The notes: generated by a model from the letters alone, not told the origin. A stretch of 60,000 nucleotides of DNA from Adiantum capillus-veneris (GCA_014529385.2 CM043963.1:100856912-100916911); one strand, 5' to 3'; shown: positions 1 through 12,794, numbered from the stretch's first letter. Made by a program: numbers and translations.

Positions 1-761
1 TTGTCTCCATGGTCAACTACAGCATTGTGCAAATTTTTTCACATATTATATCGTAATGCTTGTCTTTCTTGTGCACTTTGGCTTTTGCGTTGTCGTCCAG
101 TTGCGGGTAGTGAAAGGAAGATCTGGGCTTTCACATCACCGATGGACAACTTCTTTGGAACATCCCAACCATTTTTTGATCTCTTCTTGTCTTGCTCTAT
201 GTTGACATGTCCTCCGTGCAAACCCATTTTTGAGAAGGCCGTCTCTAAGGCTGAGATTGCCCTTTGCTTCGCCGAGAGAGGTTAAGTGGTCCAAGCAAAA
301 CAGATGTAGAGAAACATTAGTTTTTCTATTATTCTACAAAGTGCATGCATTGTGCATATGTGTATTCTAGATAGTGGGATATCTAAAATGGGTCGAAAGT
401 TAGGGTAACACAAATGCCTATCTGGAGATCTTCTCCAAAATGGTTTGTCAAGGATGTGAACCCCTTCCATGCAATACAAGTAAGGTCTTTTTCTTGTTGC
501 TCCTTTGAAAACATTGTACATGCATTTTCAAGGTTTTTAGGTCTCTAGCCATGTGGCACTCTACATTGTAGGATCTCATGCCCTCCACATCCAATTTCTT
601 TCCATTTCTCTATTTGCTTATTGTTTCTAGTATGTTTATTTGATGAAAAACCAAATTCAATATATCAAAGTTCTTAGTGGGCACTTGAAAAGATAATTTT
701 GAACTTATTACAATGCACATTCAAAAGCATTCAATTGCAACATAATGATAAATTATCTTAA
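1..761. other. Unassigned flank, possible decayed coding scrap
   Basis: I recognise no gene here. A short minus-strand reading frame (about 39-281) has protein-like composition, with a lysine/arginine-rich stretch, but no motif I can name and no visible splice or start context. The rest is AT-rich and featureless, up to the point where the dispersed repeat begins at 762. Confidence 0.3.
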
Positions 762-1489
762 ATTACAGCATTACAACTCAGGGAATTGATCCACTACTCT
801 GGAATCAGGATTACACAAAGTATTACTACACTAGCTCGGAAAACTAATAGAGTACAATTGTGGTGTTCGGCTATGTGTCCGGCCAGGTGGGCACCGATTC
901 GGTCTGTCTCTTTTAACGCATACCCCAGTGTTTTAATGTGCACTCATTTCTAAGCTTCCTAGTTTCAGATACATAAAGCCCTATCCATGTTCCTCTACAA
1001 ATTGTAATGTATTCTAGTTTTGCTCAACAATGAAAGCTATTTTGGGTGATATTTTGCAGTTTGGTCATTGTTTGCCCTGTTTACCAACACTTCTTCATAT
1101 TTCGAAGAGTACTCGTGGTCTTTTTGACCCAAACATGATTTCTCTACAATTTTCCCTTGACTTTTACTGCCCAAAGTGATGGTTTTTCAACTACTTAACC
1201 TACTCCTATGAACTGACTGACAATATGCAATAATTTGAACCAAATGTGAAAATACCGCTAGTGGTGGTGGTGTATACAACATGCTAAAAGAAAGGAGAAA
1301 ATGGAAGATTAAAATGCATTAATATCATCCCATCACAACACTCTTTTCTACCAAATGGTAACCCTATAAAGTCATCATCCTCTAGACCCTACCAACAACT
1401 GACAAAACTTTGTTTTGCCGCTATGTTGCTAGTGAAAGATGGGATGGTTTTAAGATTCCTATTTGAACAAAGCAAATACAGTCGCAAGG
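762..1489. repeat. Dispersed repeat copy A, left part
   Basis: This segment matches 51367-52089 nearly base for base, with scattered substitutions and small indels. It stops exactly where the LTR element at 1490 begins, and the homology resumes at 15905. The two parts were therefore one stretch before the insertion. Since the repeat's right part begins with a primer-site-like sequence and an LTR-like start on the minus strand, this left part is probably internal sequence of an old minus-strand LTR retrotransposon. It has no coding content. Confidence 0.85.
1485..1489. repeat. Target site duplication CAAGG, left copy
   Basis: The five bases CAAGG directly precede the 5' LTR and recur at 15900-15904 directly after the 3' LTR. 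The related unoccupied locus at 52085-52089 has a single CAAGG. Confidence 0.93.
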
Positions 1490-2445
1490 TGTTAGCAGCG
1501 ACTAACACAGGCTACACCAATTATGCACCAAGCTCTGGATGTGCTCTAGTGCACAATATTTTCTATTCACATTGTATAAGGTTTTGGGCTCATTTGGGAG
1601 TTCCAAAGTTGTATATGCTATCCAGAAAGCTCAACCTAATCCCATAGTAGAAGGGTTTGTGGTGCATTCCCTTATAAGGAACCCTTTTATGCAAAGAGGT
1701 CATTTTGGAGTGGTCCTTTTGAGAACTCTCTCCCTAGAGTAGGTCTTGATGGCCTAGCCTTTGAGCTTAATGCCCATGCTTAGAAGGCTAGTTCTAATCA
1801 CATGTAAGTAGTGTAATCCTCTCTTAATTAATCTAGTTTTCATTATGTTGTCAATCATGTTTCTCTACTTTCTGTCATTGTTTTGAAGTGTTGATCTTTT
1901 CTAATCTAACTCTTACTTATGCTAAGCTACTCCGATTAGTGGAGTCCTTGTCTAACTCTCTCGATTAAGTGGAGTGGGCGTACTTGTGATTAAGGGATTA
2001 GAGTTGTCCTCTAATGGTGTGCTTGTGTGTGTGTACGTTTAAGAAGCCTTGAGCTTAATTTGATTATGTGTGACTTGATTTGGACACCATGATTGGCATG
2101 GTTGGGGTGGCCGACTTGAATGCGATCTTGTGTGCTTAATCGTCAATGCATGTAATTAGAGTTGTTCTTGAGACACTCCAAGATTAGTGTGTTTCACTTC
2201 GTTGTTTGATGTGTGTAGATGATTTCTTGTATTGATGCTTGATGTGCGATTAGCATTAGTTGATTTGGGATGATTTCTATTTGCATTGGAGGATGCACGC
2301 TCTTGAATCCTCTCAATCTTTGCATCCGATGACGCTCTCGCACATTCTTTGTGTGATGCCTCCAAGCCCTAGCCGGGTCATGCTCTCTCTCTCCGAATTG
2401 ATAGATTTTGTGGGAGATTGCCTATGCTATGGCGAGCCTCCAACA
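1490..2445 (+). repeat. LARD 5' LTR
   Basis: It aligns end to end with 14941-15899. It begins TGTTAGCA and ends CCAACA, the usual TG...CA boundaries. It carries a CTTATAAGG-type TATA-like motif in its first quarter and a short CT-rich stretch near the 3' end. Confidence 0.93.
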
Positions 2446-2446
2446 T

Positions 2447-2464
2447 TGGTGCCGTTGCCGGGGA
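2447..2464 (+). other. Primer binding site, Asp-tRNA type
   Basis: TGGTGCCGTTGCCGGGGA lies one base after the LTR. It differs by one base from the standard plant Asp-tRNA primer site (T for C at the fourth position). This primer type is typical of Athila and related gypsy elements, not of the copia elements in this window. Confidence 0.85.
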
Positions 2465-4159
2465 ACGGGTTGCCTACGCTAATGGAGTTGAGGTTGCAAA
2501 AGATAAGAGTAATTTGATTACCGATTTCTTGTAATTAGATAGGATTTGATTTGTGTGTAGTGTAATTAGGTTTAATTAGATGTGTATAGAGTCATTTCAC
2601 CCCCAAAACCCCTAAATTATCTTTTGATTTTGCTAATTTTTCACTAAGCTTCACTAATTTTGCATCCCATTCATGCTAATTGTACTAATTCCATGCTAAT
2701 TTCATTCTAATTGTGCTAACCTAACCACTAATTTTGATTTGAAACGTATGCTAAATCCCCTTAATTGAGGAGGATCATCACTCTTAATTTCTCTAATCTA
2801 TGCCTAATCATGTGATTGAGTGTTGATTTTGGTCAATTTTTTTTATCAATTTTGGACCAAATCGGAATTGCACACATGTGTGTGCAATGGAGTGTATACG
2901 CGAGGAGCAAGGACTAAGCGAGCAAGCAATCAATTGTAAGTGGATTGACCTACTCTGTTCAATTTTTGATTGATTAAGTTGATCCCATTGAGTTGCTAAA
3001 TCATTGCTAAAATTAGGTGTGTGTGCCTAATTGATGGAATTTATGCCTAATTTGATGAAATTGGAATGAAATTGTAATCAAATAGGATGCCTAGATGCTT
3101 GTGGAATGGTAGTTTTGCATAAATTGTGTGTGCAAATCACTAAATTGATGTGTATGAGAGGCTATTCCGCTCATGGAGTAGGCCTAATTGCCAAAATTAG
3201 TGCAAGATTTGAATGTGTGTGCCCATTTTATATAACTTCTATGAGAAGAGTTATGGTCAAATTGAACACCTAAATGCTTGTAGATTGATGATTTTGCAAG
3301 AAATGTGTGTGCAAACATTAGGAATTAGCCTAATTTCGTTGCTAATTGAGCAAAAAATTGGATTTGTGCACCTAATTTTTGTGCGTGTGCAATGCTAAAT
3401 TGAGTTAAAATTTGATCGATTTTTTATTAAAATTGAGTTAATTTAGCATGTATGTGTGATCAAGTGTGCAATTGATGAAATGCAATGAGTGTTTAATGAA
3501 ATTTTTGCACAAATTGACGGCCTAAATTTGGTTGTGTGCGCCTACTCAATGGCATTCAAAGTCCAAATTGAAGTGCAAATGGACTTGAGTGATTTTTTGA
3601 ATAGGGATATGAGCAACTTTAGTTGCAAGGATTGATTTGGTTGTGCAAATGAGGTGACAACTTTGATTAATTTGCTTATGAGAGCAGTGCCCAATTGAGT
3701 AAAAAATACATCAATGTCAAATTGAAAATTGAATTTTTTCTCTCGAATTGGAAGCAATATCGATTGAAAATTATGCTCAAATTGATGAGAATTTAGCTTG
3801 ATTTTCCCGTTTGTGAGATCTCATTCTAGGATGTGTGAAAACAAAAATGGCTTGAAAATGAACTAAAGGAGCTCACAATTGTCCGAAATAATGTCAAAAT
3901 TTGAGACGGCTTGAGTGTGTGATATTGTTTTAGAACCTTGTAGGACTGCCTAATTAAGTCTAGTCATGAGAATGGGAACAACCTCTTGGAGGAATTTCCA
4001 AGAAAGAGGAAAAAAAGACAAAAAAAAAAAAAACAAAGCTCACCCACACCCTTTGGCTTTAGAAGCGGATGGATCTTCATTTAGATCACACACACACCTT
4101 CTCGATTCTATCACATTAAAAAATGCCAAATCGACTTCATTGCTATTGCTTGGCATTTT
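2465..4159 (+). other. LARD internal region, 5' part, non-coding
   Basis: This is AT-rich sequence with many variants of CTAATTTGATG- and CAAATTG-like words and no long open frame. A poly-A run occurs near 4018-4032. No protein motif is visible in either strand. It ends abruptly at the TGTTAGG terminus of the inverted copia insertion. Confidence 0.75.
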
Positions 4160-4906
4160 TGTTAGGAAATAAGACGTAGCTAAATAGATAATTGAGTAGA
4201 TTACTTAATGGAGAGAGATAGATTTATATACACGAGATTATAGAGTAGAGAGAGAGAGAGAGAGAGAGTACACACGATATACGTGGTTCACCCAATGTGG
4301 GCTACGTCCACGGGAAAGCAGCCACTCAATGGCTTTAGTACTTCAAAACAAGAAGTAGTTTACAAAGGTATTATACCCTTAATGGGGCTCCCGCCTTGCT
4401 TCACTCTCACCACCTCACACTCACCTTGTTGCATCAACTTCACACTATGAAATGTGTGTAGAAATGGCCTCCTTTTATAGGCCAAAAGGGCTGCCCTCTC
4501 TTATGAGAGACAGCCATGTGTAGCCGCCCTTGTGCGAATAAGTCCAAATCGGACCCTCCAATCCGCCCATGTGTGGCCGCCCTTGAGAAGACAAATCCGC
4601 TTTTGAATTCGGCCACCGGCCATTGACTTCCGACCACCGGCCATCGGCCATTGACTACCGGCCACCGGCCAACCGATGGGTTGTTTTCTGACCACTTTCC
4701 GGCCGCCGTCCGGCCATAATATTCCGGCGAAAAAAAAGTCTCGGGGGCCTCCGCCCCCGAGGCCTTTAAAGTTGCCCATGATTCTTGTCCGTGAAAATTT
4801 TGGTTTCCGGTGAGTGATTTTCCTTCACGCACGATGGCTTCTCCTCATAATGGGGGCCTTACAAATGTGCGCTTTTACCACAGAAAATTACAAGGGTAAA
4901 TCAGGC
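4160..4906 (-). repeat. 3' LTR of left (minus-strand) Tork copy, terminus deleted
   Basis: It is homologous to the reverse complement of 12056-12886. It includes an AG microsatellite (4247-4268), a TATA box (reverse complement of CCTTTTATAGG near 4471-4481), and a GGCCGGTGG-type minisatellite (about 4605-4705). About 15 bp including the LTR 5' terminus are missing near 4906. The deletion lies between short CTCC repeats, so the LTR runs straight into the polypurine side. Confidence 0.88.
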
Positions 4907-4963
4907 TCCCACTTGGAGACTGATCTCCAAACCAAACATGTGACTACTTTCCATTCTGGCTTC

Positions 4964-7900
4964 TTATCCTTGAATGCCGATTGAAGATGAGCAAAAGCTC
5001 AACTTCTCCTTGTTGACCACCTTTGTAAACATGTCTGCAGGATTTTCACTTGTATGCACCTTTCCTAGCTTTAGTTGTCCCTCTTCCCAAACAGTGCGTA
5101 TGAAGTGATATCTCACCTCAATGTGCTTTGTCCTTGAATGAAAGGCTGAGTTCTTTGCAAGATGGATAGCGCTTTGGCTATCACTGTACAAGACACAATT
5201 GTCTTGTTTGAATCCAAGCTCTTCTAAGAATCTGTGAAGCCACAGAATTTCTTTGCTTGCCTCCGTCATTGCTACATACTCTGCTTCCGTGGTAGAAAGT
5301 GAAACCACTTTCTGCAGCTTTGAAGCCCAGCTTACTGTTGTGCCTCCAACCGTGAACACATAGCCAGTAGTGCTCCTTCGAGTATCTTTGTCACCTGGCA
5401 TATCTGCATCAGCATACCCTTCTAGAAAAATATCAGTTCCTCCAAAATACAAAGCATTTGTTGTTGTCCCTTTTAGATACCTAAGTATCCACTTCACAGC
5501 TTTCCAATGCTCTTTACCTGGGTTGTCCATGAACCTACTCACAACTCCCACTGCATTGCAATGTCTGGCCTTGTCCAGACCATAGCATACATTAGAGAAC
5601 CTACCGCTGCAGCATATGAAACTTTAGACATATAGGCTATCTCCTCTTGTGTCTTTGGACACATATCCTTCGTTAGTTTAAAATGACCAGCCAAAGGTGT
5701 AGAAACTAGTTTTGTATTTTGCATTGCAAACCTTTCTAGTACCTTCTTGATGTAATCTTCTTGAGATAGCTTTATTGTCTTCTTCGTCCTGTCCCTTGAT
5801 ATTTTCATACCAAGTATCCTCTTTGCAGCACCTAAATCTTTCATTGAAAAAGATTTGGACAACTCCTCTTTTAGGTCTTTGATGTCCTGCATGTTAGCAC
5901 TTGCAATCAACATGTCATCAACATACAACATTAGGATGATGAATTTCCCATCTCCCAAATTCTCCGTGTAGACGCAGTGATCTGAGTTGCATCTTGTGAA
6001 TCCATGATCCAACATCCATCGATCAAACTTCAAGTACCATTGTCTTGATGCTTGCTTTAAACCATACAAGCTCTTCTTTAATCTGCAAACCATTTTCTCC
6101 TTACCTTTTACTTCATACCCCTTTGGTTGAACCATGTAGATTTCCTCCTCTAAGTCACCGTGAGGGAATGCCGTATTTACATCCATTTGCTCGAGATTTA
6201 GATCATGAGCAGCCACAAGGATTAAGACAAGCCTAATTGAGTTCATTTTTACAACAGGAGAAAATGTTTCATTGAAGTCAATACCTTTCTTTTGAGAAAA
6301 ACCTTTTACCACAAGCCTAGACTTGTACCTTTTCTTCCCACCTTCTTCTTCCTTTAGCTTGTACACCCATTTGTTTTGAAGTTCCCGCTTACCTTTAGGC
6401 AACTCAACCAGCTCCCATGTTTGGTTGCGATGTAGTGAGTCCATCTCCACTTGCATGCTCTTCGTCCATTCTTCTTTGGATTCATGTTGTATAGCTTCTT
6501 CATATGATTCCGGCTCTCCAGAATCTGAGATCAAGAGATGGTTGAAGGAAGGAACAAACCTTTCTGGAGGTCTACTTGCTCTTGTAGATCTTCGGGGAAT
6601 AGGTTGAGGCTCCTCATTTGGTTGACGTTGTTGCACATTGTCGCCGTTTGCAGTCCTTGAGTCTTCACCGTCCTCAAGCTCCATGTACTCATCACCTGTT
6701 TCTTTTGTTTGTTTTCTTTCCAAGTAATCTTTGTACATATTTTGTTCGTTAAAAATTACATCCCTACTCCTTAAGATTTTACCATCTTCAGGATTCCATA
6801 GGCGATACCCAAAGTCTCCTTCTCCATAGCCAATGAAGAAACACTTTTTGGACTTTGCATCTAAATTTGATCTTAGGCTTCTATCTATGTGCATGAAAGC
6901 CTCACACCCAAACACTTTGAGAAATGCATAATTCACCGGTTTACCTGTCCATGCCTCTTCTGGAACTCCCCCATCCAATGCCGTTGAGGGTGACCGATTG
7001 ATTAAGTACATAGACGTACTTACAGCTTCCGCCCAAAGCTCAAGCGATAGGCCTGCATGTAACCGCATGCTTCGTGCTCGTTCCATGATTGTCCTGTTCA
7101 TCCTTTCCGAAATCCCATTTTGTTGAGGTGTCCTTGGAGTTGTCCTTTGCCTCCGAATGCCATTGCTAGCACAAAAGCTTTCAAAAGCTTGGCTGCAATA
7201 TTCGCCTCCATTGTCGGATCTGAGGCATTTAACCTTGGTACCTGTTTCATTCTCCACAAAGGCTTTCCACCTTTGAAATATGGAAAATACATCGGATTTA
7301 TTCTTCATGACATAAACCCATGTTTTTCTAGTCGCATCGTCTATGAATGTTACATAGTACAATGAGCCACCAAGTGATGGTGTACTTGTAGGACCCCAAA
7401 CATCAGAATGAACCAACTCAAGTTTTTTATTTTTTCTTTCATTTCCTGATTTTTGAAATTTTACCCTCTTTTGTTTACCATAAACACAATCTTCACAGAA
7501 CTCTAAGTCCACTTCTTTCAAACCTGGTAGAAGCTTCTTTGTTTGAAGGATTTGCATTCCTTTGGCACTCATATGCCCAAGTCGGTAGTGCCACACCGCA
7601 CTGTCAACTTCTGTAGTTGCTACACAAGCTGAAGGTTGTGTGCTAACAGTACACAAGTAAAGTGTACCGACTTTTTCACCCTTGGCAACCACCAAAGATC
7701 CCTTTGAGATCTTCCACCGTTTGTTTCCGAATGCAATGTTGTGACCTTCATCGTCCAATTGTCCTGTAGAGATCAAATTTTTGCGAAGAGAAGGAACATG
7801 CCTAACTTCTTTAATCTTCCATTCATTTCCGTTAGCAGTTTTGACAGAAACTGTACCTTTGCCGACAATCTCACAAGCTTCATCATCTCCCAAGTATACA

Positions 7901-8283
7901 TACCCAAAATTACCTTTGGTGTAGTCTTGGAAATGTTTCTTGTGTGGTGTCGCATGGAATGAAGCCCAGGAATCTACTATCCAGGAATTAGACACATTGT
8001 CTAATGAGAGAATTAGAGCATCTTGCTCTACTTTACCTACCACATTGGCCTCCGATGTTGGCTTGTTGTCTTGAGACTCTGTCTCCTTCTTCTTCTTGGA
8101 CCAGCAATCCTTCTTGACGTGGCCCTTCTTGCCGCAGTTCCAACATTCAAGAACTGACTTTGTGCGTGACTTGCTCCGCCTTGAGCGATCACGACCCTTT
8201 TGGTTTTTGAACCTCTCCTTGAGCCTTCCTCTTGTTTCCACTGATAGTGCAGCACTTGATGATTCTGCTGTGCTTCTCCTTCG
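4964..8283 (-). pseudogene. Copia gag-pol fragment, left arm (Tork/Tnt1-like)
   Basis: The frame is open over most of its length and shows the copia order. First comes a gag zinc knuckle (CWNCGKKGHVKKDC), then the protease, then an integrase with an H-H-C-C finger (WHYRLGHMS...CEDCVYGK) and core blocks LVHSDVWGP and LRSDNGGEY. Reverse transcriptase follows with QMDVNTAF and YVDDML, and last RNase H with GYADAD, STTEAEY and YSDSQSAI. The gag N-terminal half is absent at the fusion point. A one-base deletion near 5555 shifts the frame between reverse transcriptase and RNase H. The protease active site reads DSWAS where DSGAS is expected (GGG to TGG at 7966-7968), which should kill the enzyme. 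The overall pattern matches the Tork/Tnt1 lineage. Non-autonomous. Confidence 0.9.
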
Positions 8284-8287
8284 CATG

Positions 8288-11200
8288 GCCTGCAACAATG
8301 GAAGATGAAGCATGGATTGTCCTTGATCGAAAGGCACTGGGAACAATCCAATTAAGCTTGGTGTCAACGGTGGCCTTCAATGTTTCGGAGATGAAGACCA
8401 CGGAGGACTTGATGAAGTCACTTGACGACTTCTACGAGAAACCATCGGCATCCAATAAGGTATTTCTTATGAAGCGCTTGTTCAATCTAAAGATGGCAGA
8501 GAATGGTTCAGTTGCAGAACACCTAAATGACTTTAACACAAACATAAGTCAACTTCGATCAGTGAAAATCAATTTCGATGACGAAGTGCAAGCTCTCCTT
8601 ATACTATCATCTCTACCGGATAGTTGGGACAGCCTTGTGATGGCTGTAAGTAATTCTATCTCTGGCACAAATACTCTTAAGTTTGATGATGTTGTGGGTG
8701 TTCTCCTAAGAGAGGAAATCCGAAGAGAAGCACAGGAGAATCATCAAGTGCTGCACTATCAGTGGAAACAAGAGGAAGGCTTAAGGCGAGGTTCAAAAAC
8801 CAAAAGGGTCGTGATCGCTCAAGGCGGAGCAAGTCACGCACAAAGTCAGTTCTTGAATGTTGGAACTGCGGCAAGAAGGGCCACGTCAAGAAGGATTGCT
8901 GGTCCAAGAAGAAAAAGGAGACAGAGTCTCAAGACAACAAGCCAACATCGGAGGCCAATATGGTAGGTAAAGTAGAGCAAGATGCTCTAATTCTCTCCTT
9001 AGACAATGTGTCTAATTCCTAGATAGTAGATTTCGGGGCTTCATTCCATGCGACACCACACAAGCAACATTTCCAAGACTACACCAAAGGTAATTTTGGG
9101 TATGTATACTTGGGAGATGATGAAGCTTGTGAGATTGTCGGCAAAGGTACAGTTTCTGTCAAAACTGCTAACGGAAATGAATGGAAGCTTAAAGATGTTA
9201 GGCATGTTCCTTCTCTTCGCAAAAATTTGATCTCTACAGGACAATTGGACGATGAAGGTCACAACATTGCATTCGGAAACAAACGGTGGAAGATCTCAAA
9301 GGGATCTTTGGTGGTTGCCAAGGGTGAAAAAGTCGGTACACTTTACTTGTGTACTGTTAGCACGCAACCTTCAGCTTGTGCAGCAACTACAGAACTTGAC
9401 AGTGCGGTGTGGCACTACCGACTTGGGCATATGAGTGCCAAAGGAATGCAAATCCTTCAAACAAAGAAGCTTCTACCAGGTTTGAAAGAAGTGGAGCTAG
9501 AGTTCTATGAAGATTGTGTTTATGGTAAACAAAAGAGGGCAAAATTTCAAAAATCAGGAAATGAAAGAAAAAATAAAAAACTTGAGTTGGTTCATTCTGA
9601 TGTTTGGGGTCCTGCAAGTACACCATCACTTGGTGGCTCATTGTACTATGTAACATTCATAGACAATGCGACTAGAAAAACATGGGTTTATGTCATGAAG
9701 AATAAATCCGATGTATTTTCCATATTTCAAAGGTGGAAAGCCTTTGTGGAGAATGAAACAGGTACCAAGGTTAAATGCCGCAGATTCGACAATGGAGGCG
9801 AATATTGCAGCCAAGCTTTTAAAAGCTTTTGTGCTAGCAATGGCATTCGGAGGCAAAGGACAACCCCAAGGACACCTCAACAAAATGGGATTTCGAAAAG
9901 GATGAACAGGACAATCATGGAACGATCACGAAGCATGCGGCTACATGCAGGCCTACCGCTTGAGCTTTGGGCGGAAGCTGTAACTACGTCTGTGTACTTA
10001 ATCAATCGGTCACCCTCAACGGCATTGGATGGGGGAGTTCCAGAAGAGGCATGGACAGGTAAACCGGTGAATTATGCATTTCTCAAAGTGTTTGGGTGTG
10101 AGGCTTTCATGCACATAGATAGAAGCCTAAGATCAAAGTTAGATGCAAAGTCCAAAAAGTGTTTCTTCATTGGCTATGGAGAAGGAGACTTTGGGTATCG
10201 CCTATGGAATCCTGAAGATGGTAAAATCTTAAGGAGTAGGGATGTAATTTTTAACGAACAAAATATGTACAAAGATTACTTGGAAAGAAAACAAACAAAA
10301 GAAACAGGTGATGAGTACATGGAGCTTGAGGACGGTGAAGACTCAAGGACTACAAACGGTGACAATGTGCAACAACGTCAACCAAATGAGGAGCCTCAAC
10401 CTATTCCCCGAAGATCTACAAGAGCAAGTAGACCTCCAGAAAGGTTTGTTCCTTCCTTCAACCATCTCTTGATCTCAGATTCTGGAGAGCCGGAATCATA
10501 TGAAGAAGCTATGCAACATGAATCCAAAGAAGAATGGACGAAGAGCATGCAAGTGGAGATGGACTCACTACATCGCAACCAAACATGGGAGTTGGTTGGG
10601 TTGCCTAAAGGTAAGCGGGCACTTCAAAACAAATGGGTGTACAAGCTAAAGGAAGAAGAAGGTGGGAAGAAAAGGTACAAGTCTAGGCTTGTGGTAAAAG
10701 GTTTTTCTCAAAAGAAAGGTATTGACTTCAATGAAATATTTTCTCCTGTTGTAAAAATGAACTCAATTAAGCTTGTCTTAAGCCTTGTGGCTGCTCACGG
10801 TGACTTAGAGGAGGAAATCTACATGCTTCAACCAAAGGGATATGAAGTAAAAGGTAAGGAGAAAGTGGTTTGCAGATTAAAGAAGAGCTTGTATGGTTTA
10901 AACCAAGCATCAACACAATGGCACTTGAAGTTTGATCGATGGATGTTGGATCATGGATTCACAAGATGCAACTCGGATCACTGCGTCTACACGAAGAATT
11001 TGGGAGATGGGAAATTCATCATCCTAATGTTGTATGTTGATGACATGTTGATTGCAAGTGCTAACATGCAGGACATCAAAGACCTAAAAGAGGAGCTGTC
11101 CAAATCTTTTTCAATGAAAGATTTAGGTGCTGCAAAGAGGATACTTGGTATGAAAATATCAAGGGACAGGACGAAGAAGACAATAAAGCTATCTCAAGAA

Positions 11201-11995
11201 GATTACATCAAGAAGGTACTAGAAAGGTTTGCAATGCAAAATGCAAAACCAGTTTCTACACCTTTGGCTAGTCATTTTAAACTAACGAAGGATATGTGTC
11301 CAAAGACACAAGAGGAGATAGCCTATATATCTAAAGTTCCATATGCTGTAGCGGTAGGTTCTCTAATGTATGCTATGGTCTCGACAAGGCCAGACATTGC
11401 ACATGCAGTGGGAGTTGTGAGTAGGTTCATGGACAACCCAGGTAAAGAGCATTGGCAAGCTGCGAAGTGGATACTTAGGTATCTAAAAGGCACACCAACA
11501 AATGCTTTGTATTTTGGAGGAACTGATATTTTTCTAGAAGGGTATGCTGATGCAGATATGGCAGGTGACAAAGATACTCGAAGGAGCACTACTGGCTATG
11601 TGTTCACGGTTGGAGGCACAGCAGTAAGCTGGGCTTCAAAGCTGCAAAAAGTGGTTTCACTTTCTACCACGGAAGCAGAGTATGTAGCAATGACAGAGGC
11701 AAGCAAACAAATTCTGTGGCTTCACAGATTCTTAGAAGAGCTTGGATTCAAACAAGACAATTGTGTCTTGTACAATGATAGCCAAAGCGCTATGCATCTT
11801 GCAAAGAACTCAGTCTTTCATTCAAGGACAAAGCACATTGAGGTGAGATATCACTTCATACGCACTCTTTTGGAAGAGGGACAACTAAAGCTAGGAAAGG
11901 TGCATACAAGTGAAAATCCTGCAGACATTTTTACAAAGGTGGTCAACAAGGAGAAGTTGAGCTTTTGCTCATCTTCAATCGGCATTCAAGGATAA
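8288..11995 (+). pseudogene. Copia gag-pol fragment, right arm (Tork/Tnt1-like)
   Basis: Homology to the 21128 gag begins about 60 codons into gag, so the N-terminus is missing. A one-base deletion near 8727 shifts the frame before the zinc knuckle. A TAG at 9020-9022 replaces the tryptophan codon just before the protease motif, which reads DFGAS. The frame from 9110 to the stop at 11995 is open and carries integrase, reverse transcriptase and RNase H. A 45-bp in-frame deletion near 10799 removes the conserved MDV-type block with a catalytic aspartate of reverse transcriptase, although YVDDML and RNase H blocks remain. The deletion ends share CTCA. The polyprotein is inactive. Confidence 0.9.
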
Positions 11996-12521
11996 GAAGC
12001 CAGAATGGAAAGCAGTCACAGGTTTTGTTTGGAGATCAGTCTCCAAGTGGGAGGTTGTTAAGTATGGAGCTTGATTTACCCTTGTAATTTTCTGTGGTAA
12101 AAGTGCACATTTGTAAGGCCCCCATTATGAGGAGAAGCCATCGTGCATGAAGGAAAATCACTCACCGGAAACCAAAATTTTCACGGACAAGAATCAGGGG
12201 CAACTTTAAAGGCCTCGAGGGTGGAGGCCCCCGAGACTTTTTTTTTCGCCGAAATATTATGGCCGGATGGCGGCCGGAAAGTGGTCGGAAAACAACCGGT
12301 CGGTTGGCCGGTGGCCGGTAGTCAATGGCCGATGGCCGGTGGTCGGAAGTCAATGGCCGGTGGCCAGTGGCCGAATTCAATGGCCGGTGGCAGAATTCAA
12401 AAGCGGACTTGTCTTCTCAAGGGCGGCCACACATGGGCGGATTGGAGGGTCCGATTCGGACTTATTCGCACAAGGGCGGCTACACATGGCTGTCTCTCAT
12501 AAGAGAGGACAGCCCTTTTGC

Positions 12522-12534
12522 CCTATAAAAGGAG
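12522..12534 (+). promoter_or_regulatory. TATA box of Tork-family LTR
   Basis: CTATAAAAGGAGG is conserved at the same LTR position in the copies at 20713 (plus) and at about 4475 and 36008 (minus, as reverse complement). The copy near 31330 and the truncated copy near 29993 have changes. Its place after the minisatellite and before the CT tract fits a pol II promoter at the U3/R border. Confidence 0.7.
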
Positions 12535-12730
12535 GCCATTTTTACACACATTTCATAGTGTGAAGTTGATGCAACAAGGTGAGTGTGAGGTGGTGAGAGT
12601 GAAGCAAGGCGGGAGCTCCATTAAGGGTATAATCCCTTTGTAAACTACTTCTTGTTTTGAAGTACTAAAGCCATTGAGTGGCTGCTTTCCCGTGGACGTA
12701 GCCCACATTGGGTGAACCACATATATCGTG

Positions 12731-12734
<4 letters not shown>

Positions 12735-12794
<60 letters not shown>
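12735..12794 (+). repeat. CT microsatellite inside LTR
   Basis: This is an uninterrupted run of about 30 CT units. The same LTR position holds about 22 units at 20924-20968, 11 at 4247-4268, 21 at 31085-31127 and 7 at 35791-35805. Confidence 0.97.

Noticed and set aside
762-1489. LTR pair formed by 762-1489 and 51367-52089
   Set aside because: The homology continues on the right side to 16291/52476 and contains a primer-like site in its middle, so it is a duplicated element fragment and not an LTR pair. The distance and intervening elements also do not fit.
4440-4832. Trp-Pro-Val-rich open frames in Tork LTRs (also at 12143-12563, 20499-20753 and 36011-36293)
   Set aside because: They are translations of the GGCCGGTGG minisatellite in all three frames. 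They lie upstream of or across the LTR promoter and have no conserved start.
7098-7365. Antisense frames inside copia pol (also 9638-9883, 27719-27964 and 33916-34161)
   Set aside because: They recur at the same place in all copies as shadows of the conserved integrase frame. No separate gene signal.
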